A DNA stretch of 41,296 nucleotides from Streptomyces sp. ISL-11 (GTDB lineage: Bacteria > Actinomycetota > Actinomycetes > Streptomycetales > Streptomycetaceae): the NCBI RefSeq assembly GCF_018614525.1, contig NZ_JAGGOL010000031.1:1-41296 (forward strand). The letters run 5' to 3'. The notes under the pieces are model-generated. The model made no database searches, had not been told where the DNA came from, and saw only the letters and a program-made list of their open reading frames with translations. Shown here one piece after another: positions 39,508-41,296 of this stretch. A program made the translations under genes and the position numbers. Every line of letters starts with the position of its first letter. The stretch's first letter is position 1.

Positions 39508-40725
39508 TCAGCCCTTCGGGGCCAGCAGCTGCTCGACGGGCGCGGTCAGTTCGCGCCCCACCAGTGACCGCAGCATCGGATACGGGCGGGCGTCGCCCGC
39601 CAGGACACCGCCCAGCAGCGTGCGGCCGTCCTCGGCCAGCACCAGCCTGGCGTAGGTGCCGGCCTCCTTGTCGGCCCGTACGAACTCCATCGCGCCCGGC
39701 GTGGTGCCATGGGCGTCCCCGAAACTGGCCACGTCCACACCGAGCAGCTTGAGCTTGGTGGACATGTCGGCCCCGGGGAAGACGGAGTCCCCGTCGCCCA
39801 GGAGCTGATCGACGACGACCTTGGCCATCTGGAAGCCGGGCGCCGCGAGCCCGTAGCACCGCCCCTCGACCGCCGCGCACTCGCCCACGGCCCAGATGTG
39901 CTCGTCCTCCGTGCGGCAGCGCCCGTCGACGAGGATGCCGCCGCGCTCGGCGCGGGCCAGGCCGGCCGGCTCGGCGAGCTCGTCGCGGGGGCGCACCCCG
40001 GCGGAGAAGATCACGAGCCCGGTCTCGATGACCGTCCCGTCGGCCAGTCGCACGGCGGCCACCGAGCCGTCCGGGCCCGCCTCGACGGCCTCGGTGACCG
40101 CCGAGCAGCGCACGTCGACGCCCAGCTCCCCGATCATCTCGGCCAGTACGTCGCCGGCGCCCTGGTCGAGCTGGACGGCCATCAGACGGGACGCCATCTC
40201 GACGACGTGCGGGCGCATGCCCAGCAGGCGCAGGGCGTTGGCGGCCTCAAGGCCCAGCAGCCCGCCGCCGATCACGACGCCGGACCGGCCCCGGGCGCCC
40301 TCGGCGGCCGCCCGTATCGCGTCGAGGTCGTCGATGGTGCGGTAGACGAAGCAGCCGGGCAGGTCGTGGCCCGGCACGGGCGGGACGAACGGGCGGGAGC
40401 CGGTGGCCAGCACCAGCGCGTCGTAGGGGACGACGGTGCCGTCGGCGGTCTTCACCGTGCGGGAGGCGCGGTCGATCGCGGCGGCCGGGGTGCCCAGGCG
40501 CAGGTCGAGGCGAGGGTCGGCGAGGAAGTCCGGACGGGCCAGGCTCAGGGCCGCCTCGGTCCTGCCGTTGAGGTAACCGGAGAGGCCCACGCGGTTGTAG
40601 GCGGGCCGTGGCTCCTCGGCGAGGACGGTCACGCGCCAGGTGCCGGTGGTGTCGCGGGCGAGCAGGTCGGTGGCGAGCCGGTGGCCGGCCATGCCGTGTC
40701 CGACGATGACAAGGGTGCGGGTCAT
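39508..40725 (-). CDS. FAD/NAD(P)-dependent oxidoreductase, nitrite/nitrate reductase electron-transfer type
   Basis: 405 residues with a pyridine nucleotide-disulphide oxidoreductase fold: TLVIVGHGMAGHRLA (FAD GxGxxG), the YNRVGLSGYL segment typical of NirB/rubredoxin reductase relatives, LVLATGSRPFVPP, GVVIGGGLLGLEAANALRLLGM (NAD site) and HIWAVGECAAV. The C-terminal domain continues to residue 405 without iron-sulphur cysteines. Role: likely NAD(P)H-linked electron donor in nitrate or nitrite assimilation. The start ATG 40725 overlaps the upstream stop codon (ATGA), so it is translationally coupled to the BFD-containing flavoprotein gene. Confidence 0.85.
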   Translation of the reverse strand: MTRTLVIVGHGMAGHRLATDLLARDTTGTWRVTVLAEEPRPAYNRVGLSGYLNGRTEAALSLARPDFLADPRLDLRLGTPAAAIDRASRTVKTADGTVVPYDALVLATGSRPFVPPVPGHDLPGCFVYRTIDDLDAIRAAAEGARGRSGVVIGGGLLGLEAANALRLLGMRPHVVEMASRLMAVQLDQGAGDVLAEMIGELGVDVRCSAVTEAVEAGPDGSVAAVRLADGTVIETGLVIFSAGVRPRDELAEPAGLARAERGGILVDGRCRTEDEHIWAVGECAAVEGRCYGLAAPGFQMAKVVVDQLLGDGDSVFPGADMSTKLKLLGVDVASFGDAHGTTPGAMEFVRADKEAGTYARLVLAEDGRTLLGGVLAGDARPYPMLRSLVGRELTAPVEQLLAPKG

Positions 40726-41296
40726 GGGGTGCGTACCTCGGTGCAAAGAGCGCGTACGGTCGCGGTGCAGGAGCCGCAACCGGTGGTGGCGCGGGTGGCG
40801 GTGGCGAGGGCTGGCAGGTCGTGGGCGCCGTCGCGGACGGCGGCCCGGAGGGCGGCTTTGGTGACGTTGTTGCACCGGCAGACTACGGCGTCGTCCGGGA
40901 GTTCGACAGGGCCGCCGAGCGTGGACGGGACGCCGAGCAGAAACGCGAGATGGTCCTCCGGTACGGGCAGGCCGCGGTCGTGGAGCTGGGTGACGGCGGC
41001 GATGGCGCGCGGCAGTCCGACCAGCGTGGCGGCCGTCAGCCGCCCGTCGCGGACGGCCAGTTCGGCCAGCCGGCCCCGGGCGGGGTCGGCGAGCGTCACG
41101 CGCGTACCGGCGCGGTCGAGCGTCCCCAGGGTGAGCAGGTCGAAGCCGGGCGTGCGCAGGCGCAGGAGGTCGCGCGTACCGGCGTAGCGGCCGCTGCCCG
41201 TGGCCAGGTACGCGGCCAGGGCGTCGGCCTGGTCCCAGGCGTTGGCGGCCGTTCCGGGGGCGGCGCGCGGGTGTTCGGCGCAGTCGCCGATGGCGT
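40722..41296 (-). CDS. FAD oxidoreductase with C-terminal BFD-type [2Fe-2S] domain (5' part outside window)
   Basis: About 190 C-terminal residues are visible; the frame is open at 41296. It begins in the FAD-binding AIGDCAEHP strand, continues through a spacer, and ends in a bacterioferritin-associated-ferredoxin-like domain with cysteines VVCRCNNVT and TGCGSC (C-x-C...C-x2-C), which ligate a [2Fe-2S] cluster. This layout is that of NasB/NirB-like electron-transfer subunits of assimilatory nitrate or nitrite reductase. Its stop codon overlaps the next gene by four bases. The nitrate reductase itself would be expected just beyond the window, which I cannot see. Confidence 0.82.
   Translation of the reverse strand, partial: AIGDCAEHPRAAPGTAANAWDQADALAAYLATGSGRYAGTRDLLRLRTPGFDLLTLGTLDRAGTRVTLADPARGRLAELAVRDGRLTAATLVGLPRAIAAVTQLHDRGLPVPEDHLAFLLGVPSTLGGPVELPDDAVVCRCNNVTKAALRAAVRDGAHDLPALATATRATTGCGSCTATVRALCTEVRTP

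Noticed and set aside
1..41296. CRISPR arrays, rRNA genes, prophage modules
   Set aside because: No regularly spaced identical repeats, rRNA signatures or phage structural genes were seen on either strand.

Overview
The window is about 41 kb of very GC-rich DNA with strong third-position GC bias, GTG/TTG starts, probable leaderless genes, one rare TTA codon, F420- and Tat-type genes and paired SigB/SigF-type sigma factors. All of this points to a Streptomyces chromosome. Gene names and roles come from recognising protein motifs in the sequence; no database search was possible.

Left part (1-15.8 kb) looks like conserved chromosome: a PAS-domain kinase-like protein (cut by the window start), a Streptomyces subtilisin inhibitor-like secreted protein, a tRNA group (Ser-GCT, Arg-ACG, initiator Met-CAT), an F420-dependent oxidoreductase, a receiver-less OmpR-type DNA-binding protein, two drug-efflux MFS genes with TetR and MarR regulators and recognisable operators, a tiny leaderless membrane protein, a lipoprotein, two adjacent SigF-family sigma factors, a 54-aa membrane protein coupled to a Dabb protein, and two STAS (anti-anti-sigma) proteins, one with a degenerate phosphorylation motif.

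Right part (15.8-39.5 kb) looks like a specialised-metabolism locus. It has a regulatory/oxidase half: an alpha/beta hydrolase, a Tat-exported bicovalent flavin oxidase, an apparently catalytically dead IS701-type transposase homologue, a PucR regulator carrying the TTA (bldA-dependent) codon, a second cytosolic flavin oxidase, an MFS exporter, and a CMD protein divergent from a MocR regulator. It also has a biosynthetic half, a long minus-strand run: WrbA quinone reductase, type-B carboxylesterase, class II DAHP synthase, DhbA-like SDR, PhzD isochorismatase, PhzE aminodeoxyisochorismate synthase, AMP-dependent ligase, aromatic FAD monooxygenase and an Rrf2 sensor. Divergent from it is a transaldolase, which could raise erythrose-4-phosphate. 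Together DAHP synthase, PhzE, PhzD and the SDR predict 3-hydroxyanthranilate; the ligase would activate it. The phenazine-forming genes phzF, phzB and phzG, and any PKS or NRPS, are absent from the window, so a small redox-active aminophenol product (benzoxazole-, phenoxazinone- or aryl-amide-like) is the best guess.

The right edge (39.5-41.3 kb) returns to primary metabolism with two overlapping flavoprotein genes resembling assimilatory nitrate/nitrite reductase electron-transfer subunits; the upstream one runs off the window. Three related palindromic intergenic elements (15.1, 27.1 and 29.5 kb) share modules and sit at gene ends.
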